From the NCBI RefSeq assembly GCF_003855495.1, contig NZ_CP034086.1:2889501-2953500 (forward strand): DNA of 64,000 bases, in the 5' to 3' direction. Shown piece after piece: positions 17,537 to 28,048 of the stretch. The notes below the pieces were generated by a model. That model ran no database searches, was not told where the DNA came from, and worked only from the letters and a program-made list of their open reading frames with translations. How positions within the stretch are numbered: position 1 is the stretch's first letter; each line of letters starts with the position of its first letter. The translations under genes were made by a program, and so were the position numbers. Origin of the DNA: Methylocystis rosea (lineage in GTDB: Bacteria; Pseudomonadota; Alphaproteobacteria; Rhizobiales; Beijerinckiaceae).

Positions 17537-18378
17537 AGGCCGTGGTCGTGACCGGCGCCTCGACCGGGATCGGCGCGTCCTGCGTCAGCCTACTGGTCGA
17601 GAAGGGGTTTCTCGTCTTCGCATCGGTCCGTAAGGATTCCGACGCCGCCGCGCTCACGGCTCGACACGGCGTGTCCGTCATTCCGCTGTTCTTCGACGTG
17701 ACCGACGCCGACTCCATCGCGGCCGCGGCGCGCGACGTCGAAGCCCGGCTCGGCGACGAAACGCTCGCGGGCCTCGTCAACAATGCCGGCGTCGCCGTTC
17801 CCGGCCCGCTGCTGCATCTGCCGATCGACGACTTTCGGCGCCAGATCGAGGTCAATCTGATCGGCCAGCTTCGAATCATCCAGGCATTTGCGCCCCTGCT
17901 CGGCGCGCAGCGGCGCGGCGCGCCCGGCCGCATCGTCAATATGAGTTCGGTCGCCGGTCGCGTCGCCGCGCCTTTTCTCGGCGCCTACGCCGCATCGAAA
18001 TTCGGGTTAGAGGGCATGTCGGACGCGCTGCGGCGCGAGCTGATCGTCTATGGCGTCGATGTCGTCCTGATCGAGCCGGGGATGATCGCCACGCCGATCT
18101 GGGACAAGGCCGAAGAGACTGATCTTGCTATGTTCGAGGGCACGACCTATGCCGCGCCTGGGGGGAGGATGCTGAAATGGCTTGTGGAGGCAGGCCGCCA
18201 CGCGCCAGGCCCCGACGTCGTCGCGCGCGCCGTGTTGCGGGCGCTGACGGCCCCGCGCCCGCCCATCCGTATCCCAGTGTTAAGAAATCGCTTTACTGAC
18301 TACACGCTGCGCAGCCTATTGCCGGCGCGGCTCGTCGACTGGCTGACGGCGCGCCGGCTCGGCCTGCTGCCGAAATAG
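17533..18378 (+). CDS. Short-chain dehydrogenase/reductase
   Basis: The product is 281 residues. The classical SDR motifs are TGASTGIG (cofactor), NNAG, and the S-Y-K triad with MSSVAGR and YAASKFGLEG. IEPGMIATPIW follows. It acts on an unknown alcohol or ketone. The start overlaps the thiE-amidase stop (ATGA), so it is likely co-translated with the thi operon; a role in thiamine metabolism is not implied by its sequence. Confidence 0.85.
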   Translation: MKAVVVTGASTGIGASCVSLLVEKGFLVFASVRKDSDAAALTARHGVSVIPLFFDVTDADSIAAAARDVEARLGDETLAGLVNNAGVAVPGPLLHLPIDDFRRQIEVNLIGQLRIIQAFAPLLGAQRRGAPGRIVNMSSVAGRVAAPFLGAYAASKFGLEGMSDALRRELIVYGVDVVLIEPGMIATPIWDKAEETDLAMFEGTTYAAPGGRMLKWLVEAGRHAPGPDVVARAVLRALTAPRPPIRIPVLRNRFTDYTLRSLLPARLVDWLTARRLGLLPK

Positions 18379-18442
18379 GCAACCCGCCCGGGGACGGATC
18401 CTTCCGATCGTCCGCAACCATGTGATCTGAAAGGGAGAGGCT

Positions 18443-18853
18443 ATGTCCAACGCCGATGACTGTGGCGCGCCGCCGAAACATGGCGCGGTTTGCTGGAACG
18501 AACTCAATGTCCGCGACGTCGAGCGCGCGAAGAAGTTTTACAGCCAAACTCTCGGCTGGAGCTTCGAGGGCATCCCGATGGAGGGCTTCACATACTGGAT
18601 CATCAGTTCGCAGGGCGCGCGGGTCGGCGGCATGTTCGAGATGAAAGGCCCGGAACTGGCGGGCGTTCCAGAACATTGGCTGACCTATATCGGCGTCGAT
18701 GACGTGGACGCCCGCCTGGAGAAGGCCAAGGCCGCCGGGGCCATCATCTGCAAGGACGCCTTGGAGATCCCCGGCGTCGGCCGCATGGCGGTGCTGCAAC
18801 AGCCGGGCGGCGCCTTCGTCGCCTGGATGACGCCAAAACCGCCTAGCGCCTAG
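18443..18853 (+). CDS. VOC family (glyoxalase/bleomycin-resistance fold) protein
   Basis: The product is 136 residues. The paired beta-alpha-beta-beta-beta units start CWNELNVRDVERAKKFYSQTLGW and HWLTYIGVDDVDARLEKAKAAGA and end with VLQQPGGAFVAWM, as in VOC proteins predicted to bind a metal or small ligand. Substrate unknown. GGGAGAGG precedes the ATG. It lies 64 bp after the SDR gene and may be transcribed with it. Confidence 0.8.
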   Translation: MSNADDCGAPPKHGAVCWNELNVRDVERAKKFYSQTLGWSFEGIPMEGFTYWIISSQGARVGGMFEMKGPELAGVPEHWLTYIGVDDVDARLEKAKAAGAIICKDALEIPGVGRMAVLQQPGGAFVAWMTPKPPSA

Positions 18854-19009
18854 GCGGAAGGTCTGACCTCATCGCCGTCTAGGGCATGCTCGCGGCGCGA
18901 AGATCAGAAAGCGTCGTCATCGCCGCCGTCGTCTATTTCCGGAGCGCTTGACCTTGCGGCCGTTACGGGCGACCTATCGGCGTCCGCAACGACCGCCGAA
19001 ACGACCGCC

Positions 19010-20308
19010 ATGAACGAAGCCGCATCAGAGACCCGTCTGCCCGACCCCGTCGTCGCCGAACCGGCGCCCCGCCGGCGCACATGCGCGGTGGCTATTGGCG
19101 CGGGCCCCGGCGCGGTGATCGTCGGCGGCGGCGCGCCGGTCGTCGTCCAGTCCATGACCAACACCGACACCGCGGATGTCGAATCGACCGTGACGCAGGT
19201 TCTGGCGCTGGCGCAGCAGGGCTCGGAGCTGGTGCGCATCACCGTCGATCGCGACGAGGCGGCGGCGGCCGTGCCGCATATTTTCGAGAAGCTCGCGCAG
19301 AAGGGATGCCACGTCCCGCTGGTCGGCGATTTCCATTACATCGGCCACAAGCTTCTCGCCGATCATCCCGCCTGCGGCGAGGCGCTCGCCAAATACCGCA
19401 TCAATCCCGGCAATGTCGGCTTCAAGGAAAAGAAGGACAAGCAGTTCGCCTCGATCGTCGAACTTGCCGCCAAGCACGGCAAGGCGGTGCGGATCGGCGC
19501 CAATTGGGGCTCGCTGGACCAGGAGCTACTAACCTATCTCATGGATTTGAACCACGCCTCGGACCGGCCGCTCGACGCTCGGGCCGTGACCCGCGAGGCG
19601 CTGGTCCGCTCGGCGCTGATGTCGGCGCGGCGCGCCGAAGAAATCGGCCTGCCGAAAAACCGCATCGTCATTTCGGCGAAGGTCTCGGCCGTGCAGGACC
19701 TCATCGCCGTCTATCGCATGCTGGCGGCGCGCAGCGACTATGCGCTGCATCTTGGCCTCACCGAAGCCGGCATGGGCTCGAAGGGCGTCGTCGCGTCCTC
19801 GGCCGCGCTCGGCGTGCTGCTGCAGGACGGCATCGGCGATACGATCCGCGTGTCGCTGACGCCCGAACCCGGCGGCGACCGCGCGCTCGAAGTGCGCGTC
19901 GCCCAGGAAATTCTGCAGACCATGGGCTTTCGCACCTTCGTGCCGCTCGTCGCGGCCTGCCCCGGGTGCGGGCGCACCACCTCGACCGTCTTTCAGGAAC
20001 TCGCGCGCGACATCCAGGCGCATATCCGCGAGCGGATGGCGGCCTGGCGCGCGCAATATCCAGGCGTCGAGACGCTCAATGTGGCGGTGATGGGCTGCAT
20101 CGTGAACGGTCCCGGCGAGTCGAAACACGCCGACATCGGCATTTCGCTGCCCGGCACCGGGGAGACTCCGGCCGCGCCCGTCTTCATCGACGGCAAGAAG
20201 GCGATGACCTTGCGCGGCGAGGGCATCGCCGAGGAATTCACCCGCATCGTCGACGATTACATCGTGCGCCGCTTTGGCGGCGGCGCGAAGGGCGAAGCGG
20301 CGGAGTAG
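19010..20308 (+). CDS. ispG: 4-hydroxy-3-methylbut-2-enyl diphosphate synthase (flavodoxin-type)
   Basis: The product is 432 residues. The enzyme reduces MEcPP to HMBPP in the MEP isoprenoid pathway using a [4Fe-4S] cluster. VQSMTNTDT and [10 protein letters not shown] mark the N-terminal barrel. Cluster ligands are in ACPGCGRTT and [10 protein letters not shown]. In bacteria the electrons usually come from flavodoxin, which is encoded at 2719-3201 in this window. It is longer at the N-terminus by about 25 proline/alanine-rich residues than many homologues; the true start may lie downstream. Confidence 0.96.
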   Translation: MNEAASETRLPDPVVAEPAPRRRTCAVAIGAGPGAVIVGGGAPVVVQSMTNTDTADVESTVTQVLALAQQGSELVRITVDRDEAAAAVPHIFEKLAQKGCHVPLVGDFHYIGHKLLADHPACGEALAKYRINPGNVGFKEKKDKQFASIVELAAKHGKAVRIGANWGSLDQELLTYLMDLNHASDRPLDARAVTREALVRSALMSARRAEEIGLPKNRIVISAKVSAVQDLIAVYRMLAARSDYALHLGLTEAGMGSKGVVASSAALGVLLQDGIGDTIRVSLTPEPGGDRALEVRVAQEILQTMGFRTFVPLVAACPGCGRTTSTVFQELARDIQAHIRERMAAWRAQYPGVETLNVAVMGCIVNGPGESKHADIGISLPGTGETPAAPVFIDGKKAMTLRGEGIAEEFTRIVDDYIVRRFGGGAKGEAAE

Positions 20309-20520
20309 GCGCCCACCCCAGCCCTCCCCCGCTTCGCGGGAGAGGGAGCAGACTGCGCCATCATCCCGATTTCGCAAAAGGCTGCGCGATCCAGTTCGCG
20401 TAATGCTGATCGTTTGCGTCCCCTCTCCCGTCCGAAGTCGGCTGTTGCCGACTTCGGCGTCGATGCGCAAACCGGGAACACCCGGTATGCCAAGCGGGGG
20501 AGGGACAGGGAGGGGGCGCT
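20309..20520. repeat. Composite palindromic repeat element (about 210 bp)
   Basis: The ends form an imperfect inverted repeat (CCAGCCCTCCCCCGC near 20322-20336 and GCGGGGGAGGGACAGGGAGG near 20497-20516). Inside are further hairpins (CCGAAGTCGGC...GCCGACTTCGG at 20434-20460 and ACCGGG...CCCGGT). The layout resembles the repeat around the DUF559 gene but without any gene inside. It fills the whole ispG/UDG-like intergenic space. Confidence 0.65.
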
Positions 20521-21361
20521 AGCAATGCTCTTGCAGCGCCGCCGCGACCCGTCGCAGATCGCGCCAGGCGGCGGGCTTCAACGCCGCGCTCTTCAGCATC
20601 GCCTCAAGACTGGAAAAAACGAAGGCGCGCGCGACATGCGCGCCGCAGCGCGCTTCAAACGCCTTGCCGCGCAGCTTTCCCACCGGCTCGTTGGTCGTCA
20701 GCATGATCCGCGCCGGCGCTTCGCCAAAAATCAGCAGAACGTCAGGCCGCGCCAATTCGACCCGGCGTCGCGCGAATGGCGCGAAGATCGCCGCTTCGTG
20801 CGGGCTGAGCGCGCGATCGCCGGGCGGGCGCCAGGGCGAGACATAGGCGAGAGCAGCGCTTGAGCGATCGAAGCCAATCGCCGCCAGCATATTGTCGAGG
20901 AGTTTCGCCGAAAGCCCGCTGAACGCCTCGCCGCTTGTTTCTTCCGTCACGCCCGGCGCGGCGTCGAACGCCATGAGTCGCGCTGCCGGCGCGCCGGCGC
21001 CGAACAGAAAATGCTGCGCCATGTCGCGAAAGGGCGCGTGCGGAAAATCGGCGAGACGCGCGGCGAGTTCGTCAAGATCGCGCGCGCTGGACGCCTCCTG
21101 CTCCGCGGCGCGAACGGCCTCATCCGGCGCGGCGATCGGCGCCGCGGCGCGGCGCGGGGGGTCGGCGCCCTGTGGCTGTAACGGGATCGGCGGCGCTCTT
21201 GTGTCCAACGCCTGGGGGCGCTGCGCCACGGCAGCCCGCGCGCTATCGGCGTAGCGGTCGTGCGGCGTCTCGTCGAGCCCAAGATCGACGCCGCTCTCGA
21301 CATACCAGTCGAGAAGCGCCCGGAGCGCGGCGCGGGTTTCAGGCGTGGAAGATGGAGCCAT
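20519..21361 (-). CDS. Uracil-DNA glycosylase superfamily protein, catalytic motifs degenerate
   Basis: The product is 280 residues. The layout follows alphaproteobacterial family-4-type UDGs: an N-terminal LRALLDWYVESGVD, a proline-rich linker, then the glycosylase fold with LLDNMLAAIGFDR, SPWRPPGDRALSP, RPDVLLIFGEAPAR and GKLRGKAFE. The usual GEAPGxxED...PFVG motif reads DAAPGVTEE...AFSGLSA, and no cluster-type CxxC is present; the only cysteines are two near the C-terminus. It is likely inactive or changed in specificity. It follows ybdD on the same strand, 52 bp away. Confidence 0.65.
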   Translation of the reverse strand: MAPSSTPETRAALRALLDWYVESGVDLGLDETPHDRYADSARAAVAQRPQALDTRAPPIPLQPQGADPPRRAAAPIAAPDEAVRAAEQEASSARDLDELAARLADFPHAPFRDMAQHFLFGAGAPAARLMAFDAAPGVTEETSGEAFSGLSAKLLDNMLAAIGFDRSSAALAYVSPWRPPGDRALSPHEAAIFAPFARRRVELARPDVLLIFGEAPARIMLTTNEPVGKLRGKAFEARCGAHVARAFVFSSLEAMLKSAALKPAAWRDLRRVAAALQEHC

Positions 21362-21413
21362 GAGCGACATTACCGCAGGCTGCGAAAGCCGTCATGGCCT
21401 CGTTTCAGCAGCC

Positions 21414-21641
21414 TCAACAGCAGCGAAACGCGCGCTCGCCGCCGGCGCCGAAACGCGCATTCTCGCGCGCCCGGAAAAATTCGTCGCGCGTCATGATCGC
21501 CTCGCCGTCGTGGAGCGCGCGGACATGCGCGACATAGGCGTCGTAATCGCCCTGCCCGACCATCAGCTTCGCGCCGTCGCGCAGCTTGCGCGCGAGACGA
21601 TTGAGATCAAGCCCCGGCAGGCTGCAGATCGTGCAATTCAT
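21414..21641 (-). CDS. YbdD/YjiX-like small protein
   Basis: The product is 75 residues. GLDLNRLARKLRDGAKLMVGQGDYDAYVAH and MTRDEFFRARENARFG, ending in FRCC, are the YbdD/YjiX pattern. These small cytosolic proteins are encoded with CstA-type peptide/pyruvate transporters, as here (35-bp overlap with cstA). The function is unclear but inferred to modulate the transporter. Confidence 0.85.
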   Translation of the reverse strand: MNCTICSLPGLDLNRLARKLRDGAKLMVGQGDYDAYVAHVRALHDGEAIMTRDEFFRARENARFGAGGERAFRCC

Positions 21642-23700
21642 CCTCGGTCTCCCGCGTGGTGACATGCTCAGCGGCGCGCGCGGCGCGGATGGCTCTGATG
21701 GCGAAGCCGAGCATCGCCAGAACCAGCGCGACATAGATCGCGCAAAGCGTCGCGTCGACATAGTCGTTGAAGATGACGCGCTGCATCTCGGCGAGAGTCT
21801 TCGCCGGCGCCAGCAGCTGATCCTTATTGGCGGCGGCGGCGAATTTTCTCGCATGCGCCAGAAAGCCGATGCGCGGATCCTCATGGAAGATTTTCTCGAA
21901 GGCCGCCGTCAGCGTGCAGATATAGAGCCACGCCGTCGGCGCGATAGCGACAAAGGCGTAGCGCTCGCGCTTCATCCGATAGAGCACGACGACGCACAGC
22001 GTCAGCGCGATCGCCGCGAGCATCTGATTGGCGATGCCGAACAACGGCCACAGCGTGTTGATCCCGCCGAGCGGATCGATCACCCCCTGATAGAGGAAAT
22101 AGCCCCAGCCGCTCACGGCGATGGCGGTGGCGGCGAGGTTCGGGGCCCAGGCGCGCGTATTCCCGAAGGCGGGAAAAAAGGCGCCGAAGAGATCCTGGAT
22201 CATGAAGCGCGCGACGCGCGTGCCGGCGTCGATCGTGGTCAGGATGAACAGCGCCTCGAAAAGAATCGCGAAATGATACCAGAAGGCTTTCGCCGCCGAG
22301 CCGCCGACGGCGGAAGAGAGAATATGCGCCATGCCGACGGCGAGCGTCGGCGCGCCGCCGGTGCGCGACAGAATCGTCTTCTCGCCGACTTCGGCGGCGA
22401 CGCCCGACAGCGTCTCCGGGGTGACCGCGAAGCCCCATGAAGAGATCGCCGCCGCGGCGGAGTCCGGCGTCGCGCCGATCAGCGCCGGCGCGCTGTTCAT
22501 AGCGAAATAGACGCCGGGCTCCAGCACGCTTGCGGCGATCAGCGCCATGACCGCGACGAAGGACTCCATCAGCATTGCGCCATAGCCGATGAAGCGGGTC
22601 TGCGTTTCGTCGCCGATCATCTTAGGCGTCGTGCCGGAGGACACAAGCGCATGAAAGCCCGACACGGCGCCGCAAGCGATGGTGATGAACAGAAACGGGA
22701 AGACGCTGCCGGCGAAGACCGGGCCGGTGCCGTCGATGAAGCGGCTGACCGCCGGCATCTGGAGGTCGGGCCAGACGATGAAAATGCCGATCGCGAGCGA
22801 CAGGATCGTGCCGATCTTCAGAAAGGTCGACAGATAGTCGCGCGGCGCGAGCAACAGCCACACCGGCAAGACGGAGGCGACGAAGCCATAGCCGATGAGC
22901 ATGAAGGCGAGGGTCTCGGCCTTGAAGGAGAAGAGCGGCGCGAGCAACGCGCTCTCCGACACGGTGCGGCCGAGCGCGATGCTCAGGAGCAGCAGAACGA
23001 AGCCGATCGCCGACATTTCCCCGATGCGCCCGGGCCGCAGATAGCGGCCGTAGACGCCCATGAAAACGGCGATCGGCAGCGTCGCCAGAACGGTGAACGC
23101 GCCCCAGGGACTATCCGCGAGCGCCTTGACCACGACGAGCGCCAGCACCGCCAGCAGGATGATCATGATGGTGAGAATGCCGATCATGGCGATGACGCCC
23201 GGCACGCGGCCCATCTCGGTCTTGATGAGATCGCCGAGCGAGCGCCCGTCGCGGCGCGTCGAGATGAACAGGACGAGAAAATCCTGCACGGCGCCGGCGA
23301 AAATGACGCCGGTCAAAAGCCACAAGGTTCCGGGCAGATAGCCCATTTGCGCCGCGAGCACCGGCCCCACTAGGGGGCCGGCGCCGGCGATGGCCGCGAA
23401 ATGGTGGCCAAACAACACCCATTTGTCGGTCGGCACATAATCGAGCCCGTCGTTGCGCCGATGCGCGGGGGTGCGGCGGCGCGCATCGAGCCCCAGCACC
23501 CGCTCGGCGATGAAGCGCGAATAGAAGCGATAGCCGATGGCGTAGGTTCCGATCGCCGCCGTGACGAGCCACATGGCGTTGACGTTCTCGCCGCGTGAGA
23601 CCGCGAGCGTGTAAAGCGAGAACAGCACGAGGGCGAACACAAGCGCCCAGGGAAACAGCTTCAACGTCTGACGGCTGTCGGCGATGTTGATGATCGACAT
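21607..23700 (-). CDS. cstA: CstA-family carbon-starvation / pyruvate transporter
   Basis: The product is about 697 residues with some 16-18 hydrophobic segments. LFGHHFAAIAGAGPLVGPVLAAQMGY, the CstA-defining first half, and the loop VSSGTTPKMIGDE are conserved. CstA/BtsT proteins import pyruvate or peptides during carbon limitation. The chosen ATG at 23700 gives a standard N-terminus; an in-frame ATG at 23742 exists. It is followed by ybdD with overlap. Confidence 0.93.
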   Translation of the reverse strand: MSIINIADSRQTLKLFPWALVFALVLFSLYTLAVSRGENVNAMWLVTAAIGTYAIGYRFYSRFIAERVLGLDARRRTPAHRRNDGLDYVPTDKWVLFGHHFAAIAGAGPLVGPVLAAQMGYLPGTLWLLTGVIFAGAVQDFLVLFISTRRDGRSLGDLIKTEMGRVPGVIAMIGILTIMIILLAVLALVVVKALADSPWGAFTVLATLPIAVFMGVYGRYLRPGRIGEMSAIGFVLLLLSIALGRTVSESALLAPLFSFKAETLAFMLIGYGFVASVLPVWLLLAPRDYLSTFLKIGTILSLAIGIFIVWPDLQMPAVSRFIDGTGPVFAGSVFPFLFITIACGAVSGFHALVSSGTTPKMIGDETQTRFIGYGAMLMESFVAVMALIAASVLEPGVYFAMNSAPALIGATPDSAAAAISSWGFAVTPETLSGVAAEVGEKTILSRTGGAPTLAVGMAHILSSAVGGSAAKAFWYHFAILFEALFILTTIDAGTRVARFMIQDLFGAFFPAFGNTRAWAPNLAATAIAVSGWGYFLYQGVIDPLGGINTLWPLFGIANQMLAAIALTLCVVVLYRMKRERYAFVAIAPTAWLYICTLTAAFEKIFHEDPRIGFLAHARKFAAAANKDQLLAPAKTLAEMQRVIFNDYVDATLCAIYVALVLAMLGFAIRAIRAARAAEHVTTRETEDELHDLQPAGA

Positions 23701-23748
23701 TAGGACCCCGATTAGCGCGCACTCTCGGCGCATCGAGTTCAACGAAAC

Positions 23749-24180
23749 TTATAATTTTGCGAGGGTCAAGGGATCGCGGCGGCCGGCGAAATATTTGTGC
23801 AGAGCCTCGCCGAAAAGCGGCTCTTGCGGCGCCGCCGCCGCAAACAACGTCATCGACGAATGAAACTTCAAATCATCGGGAGAGCCGAAGATTTCATGCG
23901 CGCTGCGGCCCCCGACTTTGTTGACGAGTCCGACGCATTCTTTGAGCCGGGCGCCCAATAGGGGATGCGCGAGATAGGCGTGCGCCTCGGTCAGCGAGCG
24001 GATGGCGTAGCGCTGCGCCATGGCGCTTGCGCCCAGGCCTTCGAGCTGCGGAAAAACGAACCACATCCAGTGGCTGCGCTTGCGGCCGGCGGCGAGTTCC
24101 GCCGTCGCGGCCGCATAGATCGGATCCTGCGCCACGACGAAGCGGGCGAGGTTGTAAGGATCGTCCGAGGCGCCGGTCAT
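23749..24180 (-). CDS. DUF1810 family protein
   Basis: The product is 143 residues. The motif series DPYNLARFVVAQDPIY, KRSHWMWFVFPQLEGLG, YAIRSLTEAHAYLAHPLLG and DDLKFHSSMTLF identifies DUF1810, a small soluble alpha-helical family of unknown function. The 24180 ATG gives the standard family start. It lies 48 bp upstream of cstA on the same strand. Confidence 0.85.
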   Translation of the reverse strand: MTGASDDPYNLARFVVAQDPIYAAATAELAAGRKRSHWMWFVFPQLEGLGASAMAQRYAIRSLTEAHAYLAHPLLGARLKECVGLVNKVGGRSAHEIFGSPDDLKFHSSMTLFAAAAPQEPLFGEALHKYFAGRRDPLTLAKL

Positions 24181-24208
24181 GACCAAATCCTTTGATCAAC
24201 GCCGATGT

Positions 24209-24313
24209 GATTCCCGACGCGCGCCACGCGCGCGATCGGGAATACAGAGCAAGACTAACATTCTTGAATTGGCTCTGGATTCCCGGTCGGACCTCGGTCC
24301 GCCGGGAATGACA
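24209..24313 (-). repeat. 106-bp double-hairpin repeat, copy 1
   Basis: Two hairpins joined by an AT-richer linker. The first is GATTCCCGACGCGCG.../...CGCGATCGGGAAT and the second GGATTCCCGG.../...CCGGGAATGACA. The same element, in opposite orientation, is at 57841-57946, and a half-element is at 52091-52124. It is intergenic between metH and DUF1810. Confidence 0.85.
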
Positions 24314-24325
24314 AAGTACTCCGCG

Positions 24326-27300
24326 TCACTCCGCCGCTTCAGCCGCTAAAGGCGTGTAGTTGAGAATGGGCGCGAGCCAGCGTTCGACCTCGCGCGCCTC
24401 CATGCCCTTACGGCGGGCGTAATCTTCGACCTGATCGCGTTCGATCTTGGCGACGCCGAAATAATGCGCGCTCGGATGCGCCACATAGAGCCCGCTGACG
24501 GAAGCGGCCGGCGTCATGGCGTAACTTTCGGTCAGCTTCACGCCGGTGCGTTTTTCGACGCTGAGCAGATCGAAGATCGTCGCCTTTTCGGTGTGATCGG
24601 GCTGCGCCGGATAGCCGGGCGCCGGACGAATGCCGGCGTAGGGTTCGGTGGTCAGCGCTTCGGGCGCGAAATTCTCTTCACGCGCATAGCCCCAAAACTC
24701 TTTGCGCACGCGCTCATGCATGCGCTCGGCGAAGGCCTCGGCGATACGATCGGCGAGCGCCTTGACCATGATCGAGCCATAGTCGTCATTGGCGCGGGCG
24801 TAGCGCGCGGAGATCTTTTCTTCTTCCGCGCCGGCGGTGACGACGAAGGCGCCGACGTAATCGGCCTTGCCGCTCTCCTCGGGCGCGACGAAATCGGCGA
24901 GCGCGAGATTGGCCTTCCCGTCGCGCTTGGGCAATTGCTGGCGCAGCGTGTGCAGCGTCGCGATCCGCTCATTGCGCGACTCGCCATTGTAGAGCGCGAT
25001 GTCGTCGCCGACCGAATTCGCTGGCCAGAAGCCGATGACGGCTTTGGGCGTGAACCAGCGCTCCTCGACAATCCGCTTCAGCATGGCGCGGGCGTCGTCG
25101 TACAGCGTGCGCGCCGCCTCGCCGCGCTCGGGATCGTCGAGCAGCGACGGATAGCGCCCCTTGAATTCCCAGGTCTGGAAGAACGGCGTCCAGTCGATGT
25201 AGGGAACGAGTTCGCCAACGTCATAGCTCGCAAAGGCGCGCGCGCCGCTAAAGGAGGGCTTCGGCGGCTCATAGGCGGCCCAGTCAATTTTATAAGCGTT
25301 GGCGCGCGCCTGCGTGAGCGGCACCCGCAGCTTGTCGGCCTGCGCGCGGGCATGCGCCTCCGCGAGGCGCTCATACTCAAGTCGGGTCTGCGCGACATAA
25401 TCGGGGCGCGTCTTGTCGGAGACGAGCGCCTGCGCGACGCCAACGGCGCGGCTCGCGTCGGTGACATAGACCGCCTGGCCGCGTCGATAATTGGGACTGA
25501 TCTTCACCGCCGTATGCACGCGGCTCGTCGTCGCGCCGCCGATGAGAAGCGGCGTGTCGAGACCTTCGCGCTCAAGCTCAGAGGCGACGAAGCACATCTC
25601 GTCAAGCGATGGCGTGATGAGGCCGGAAAGACCGATGAGATCGACCTTTTCCTTCTTGGCGACTTCGAGAATTTTTGCGCAAGGCGTCATCACGCCAAGG
25701 TCGATCACCTCGAAGTTGTTGCAGCCGAGCACGACGCCGACGATATTCTTGCCGATGTCGTGAACGTCGCCCTTCACCGTCGCCAGCAGGATTTTGCCGG
25801 CAGTGGAGCGCTCGCTCTTGTCGGCCTCCATGAAGGGCATGAGATAGGCGACCGCCTGTTTCATCACGCGCGCCGACTTGACGACCTGCGGCAGGAACAT
25901 TTTGCCCGAGCCAAAGAGATCGCCGACGACATTCATGCCGGTCATCAGCGGGCCTTCGATCACGTCAAGCGGGCGCGTGGAGCGCTGACGCGCCTCTTCC
26001 ACATCCGCTTCGACATAATCGGTGACGCCGTTCACGAGCGCATATTCGAGACGCTTCTCGACGGTGTTCTCGCGCCAGGCGGCGTCCTTTTCCTGGGTTT
26101 TGCCGGCGGCGCCCTTAAATTTTTCAGCAATTTCGACGAGGCGCTCGGTCGAATCCTTACGGCGGTTCAAGACCACGTCTTCGCAAAGCTCGCGCAGCTC
26201 GGGATCAATCTCGCCATAGACCGCAAGCTGGCCGGCGTTGACGATGCCCATATCCATCCCCGCCTGAATGGCGTGATAGAGGAACACCGAATGCATCGCC
26301 TCGCGCACGGGCTCATTGCCGCGGAATGAGAAGGACAGGTTCGACACGCCGCCCGACACATGCACATGCGGCAGGTCGCGCTTGATGACGCGCGTCGCTT
26401 CGATGAAATCGACGCCGTAATTCTCATGCTCCTCGATGCCCGTCGCGACGGCGAAAATATTGGGATCGAAGATGATGTCCTGGGGCGGAAAGCCGACGAT
26501 CTCGGTCAAGATTTTATAGGCCCGCGTGCAAATCTCGGTCTTGCGGGCGAAGGTGTCGGCCTGGCCCTTTTCATCGAAGGCCATGACCACGACGGCGGCG
26601 CCATAGCGGCGCACTTTCTGCGCGTCGGCGATAAATTTCTCTTCGCCTTCCTTCATCGAGATCGAATTGACGACGCCCTTGCCCTGCAGACATTTGAGGC
26701 CGGCTTCAATCACCGCGAATTTGGATGAATCGACCATCACCGGCACGCGGGCGATGTCGGGTTCGGCGGCGACGAGGTTGAGGAATTCCACCATGGCGCG
26801 TTCGGAATCGAGCAGGCCTTCGTCCATATTGACGTCGATGACCTGCGCGCCGTTCGCCACCTGATCGCGCGCGACATCGAGCGCCGCGGCATAGTCGCCG
26901 TTGGTGATGAGCTTGCGGAACTTCGCCGAACCGGTGACATTGGTGCGCTCGCCGACATTGACGAAGGGAATGTCCTTGGTGAGCGTGAAGGGCTCCAATC
27001 CAGAAAGACGCAGCATCGGCTCGATGATCGGGATCACGCGCGGAGCGACGCCTTTCACGGCGCCGGCGATCGCGGCGATATGGTCCGGCGTCGTGCCGCA
27101 GCAGCCGCCAAGCACATTGACAAGACCGGCGGTTGCGAATTCGCCGACGAGCTCCGCCATATATTCGGGGCTTTCGTCATAAAGCCCGAATTCATTGGGG
27201 AGGCCGGCGTTGGGGAAGGCGCAGACGCGCGTATCGGCGATGCGGCCGATCTCGGCGATATGCTGACGCATCTCGCGGGCGCCGAGCGCGCAGTTGAAGC

Positions 27301-28048
27301 CGATCGAAAAAGGCCTGGCGTGGGCGAGCGAATTCCAGAAGGCGACCGCGGTCTGACCGGACAGGGTCCTGCCCGAGAGATCGGTGATGGTGCCGGAGAT
27401 CATGATCGGAAAACGGGTTCCGACCTCGTCGAACGCGTCCTCGAGCGCATAGAGCGCCGCCTTGGCGTTCAGCGTGTCGAAAACGGTTTCGACGAGCAGA
27501 ATGTCGGCGCCGCCTTCGAGGAGGCCGAGCGCCGCTTCCTTATAGGCGGCGCGCAGCTCGTCGAAGGTGACGGCGCGGAAGCCCGGATTCGACACGTCGG
27601 GCGAGATCGACGCGGTGCGATTGGTTGGGCCAAGCGAACCGGCGACGAAGCGGCGCACGCCGGTCTTCGCCGCGACTTCGTCGGCCGCCGCCCGCGCCAG
27701 CCGCGCGCCCTCGCAATTGAGTTCGAACGCGAGATGCTCAAGCCCGTAGTCGGCCTGAGCAATTGTCGTCGACGAAAACGTGTTGGTCTCGATGATGTCG
27801 GCGCCGGCTTCGAGATAGGCGACATGGATCGCCTTGATCGCGTCGGGCTGCGTCAGCGTCAGCAGGTCATTGTTGCCACGCAGATCCTTGGCGTGATCTG
27901 TGAAGCGCGCGCCGCGAAAATCGCCCTCCTCGAATTTGTGGCGCTGGATCATCGTGCCCATCGCGCCGTCGAGAATGAGGATCCGGCGCGACGCCGCCTC
28001 GTCAAGAGCTTTCAAAATATTCGGGCCGTGAGATGTCTCGAAGGTCAT
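24326..28048 (-). CDS. metH: Cobalamin-dependent methionine synthase
   Basis: The product is 1240 residues. It methylates homocysteine with 5-methyl-THF via B12. Domains in order are: homocysteine-binding (1-330, zinc Cys in GGCCGTTP), pterin-binding (about 360-620, [12 protein letters not shown]), B12-binding with [15 protein letters not shown] (base-off His), and the SAM-binding activation domain at the C-terminus ([14 protein letters not shown]). All four are intact, so it is full length. The start overlaps the metF stop (ATGA at 28045-28048), the third gene of a regulator-metF-metH operon. Confidence 0.97.
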   Translation of the reverse strand: MTFETSHGPNILKALDEAASRRILILDGAMGTMIQRHKFEEGDFRGARFTDHAKDLRGNNDLLTLTQPDAIKAIHVAYLEAGADIIETNTFSSTTIAQADYGLEHLAFELNCEGARLARAAADEVAAKTGVRRFVAGSLGPTNRTASISPDVSNPGFRAVTFDELRAAYKEAALGLLEGGADILLVETVFDTLNAKAALYALEDAFDEVGTRFPIMISGTITDLSGRTLSGQTAVAFWNSLAHARPFSIGFNCALGAREMRQHIAEIGRIADTRVCAFPNAGLPNEFGLYDESPEYMAELVGEFATAGLVNVLGGCCGTTPDHIAAIAGAVKGVAPRVIPIIEPMLRLSGLEPFTLTKDIPFVNVGERTNVTGSAKFRKLITNGDYAAALDVARDQVANGAQVIDVNMDEGLLDSERAMVEFLNLVAAEPDIARVPVMVDSSKFAVIEAGLKCLQGKGVVNSISMKEGEEKFIADAQKVRRYGAAVVVMAFDEKGQADTFARKTEICTRAYKILTEIVGFPPQDIIFDPNIFAVATGIEEHENYGVDFIEATRVIKRDLPHVHVSGGVSNLSFSFRGNEPVREAMHSVFLYHAIQAGMDMGIVNAGQLAVYGEIDPELRELCEDVVLNRRKDSTERLVEIAEKFKGAAGKTQEKDAAWRENTVEKRLEYALVNGVTDYVEADVEEARQRSTRPLDVIEGPLMTGMNVVGDLFGSGKMFLPQVVKSARVMKQAVAYLMPFMEADKSERSTAGKILLATVKGDVHDIGKNIVGVVLGCNNFEVIDLGVMTPCAKILEVAKKEKVDLIGLSGLITPSLDEMCFVASELEREGLDTPLLIGGATTSRVHTAVKISPNYRRGQAVYVTDASRAVGVAQALVSDKTRPDYVAQTRLEYERLAEAHARAQADKLRVPLTQARANAYKIDWAAYEPPKPSFSGARAFASYDVGELVPYIDWTPFFQTWEFKGRYPSLLDDPERGEAARTLYDDARAMLKRIVEERWFTPKAVIGFWPANSVGDDIALYNGESRNERIATLHTLRQQLPKRDGKANLALADFVAPEESGKADYVGAFVVTAGAEEEKISARYARANDDYGSIMVKALADRIAEAFAERMHERVRKEFWGYAREENFAPEALTTEPYAGIRPAPGYPAQPDHTEKATIFDLLSVEKRTGVKLTESYAMTPAASVSGLYVAHPSAHYFGVAKIERDQVEDYARRKGMEAREVERWLAPILNYTPLAAEAAE

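Noticed and set aside
21345..21662. Plus-strand frame between the UDG-like gene and cstA
   Set aside because: It overlaps the recognisable YbdD-like gene on the other strand and has no family features.
24464..26329. Long plus-strand reading frame opposite metH (over 600 codons)
   Set aside because: It is the mirror of a clearly coding, high-GC gene; its translation is Arg/His/Asp-rich without any domain.
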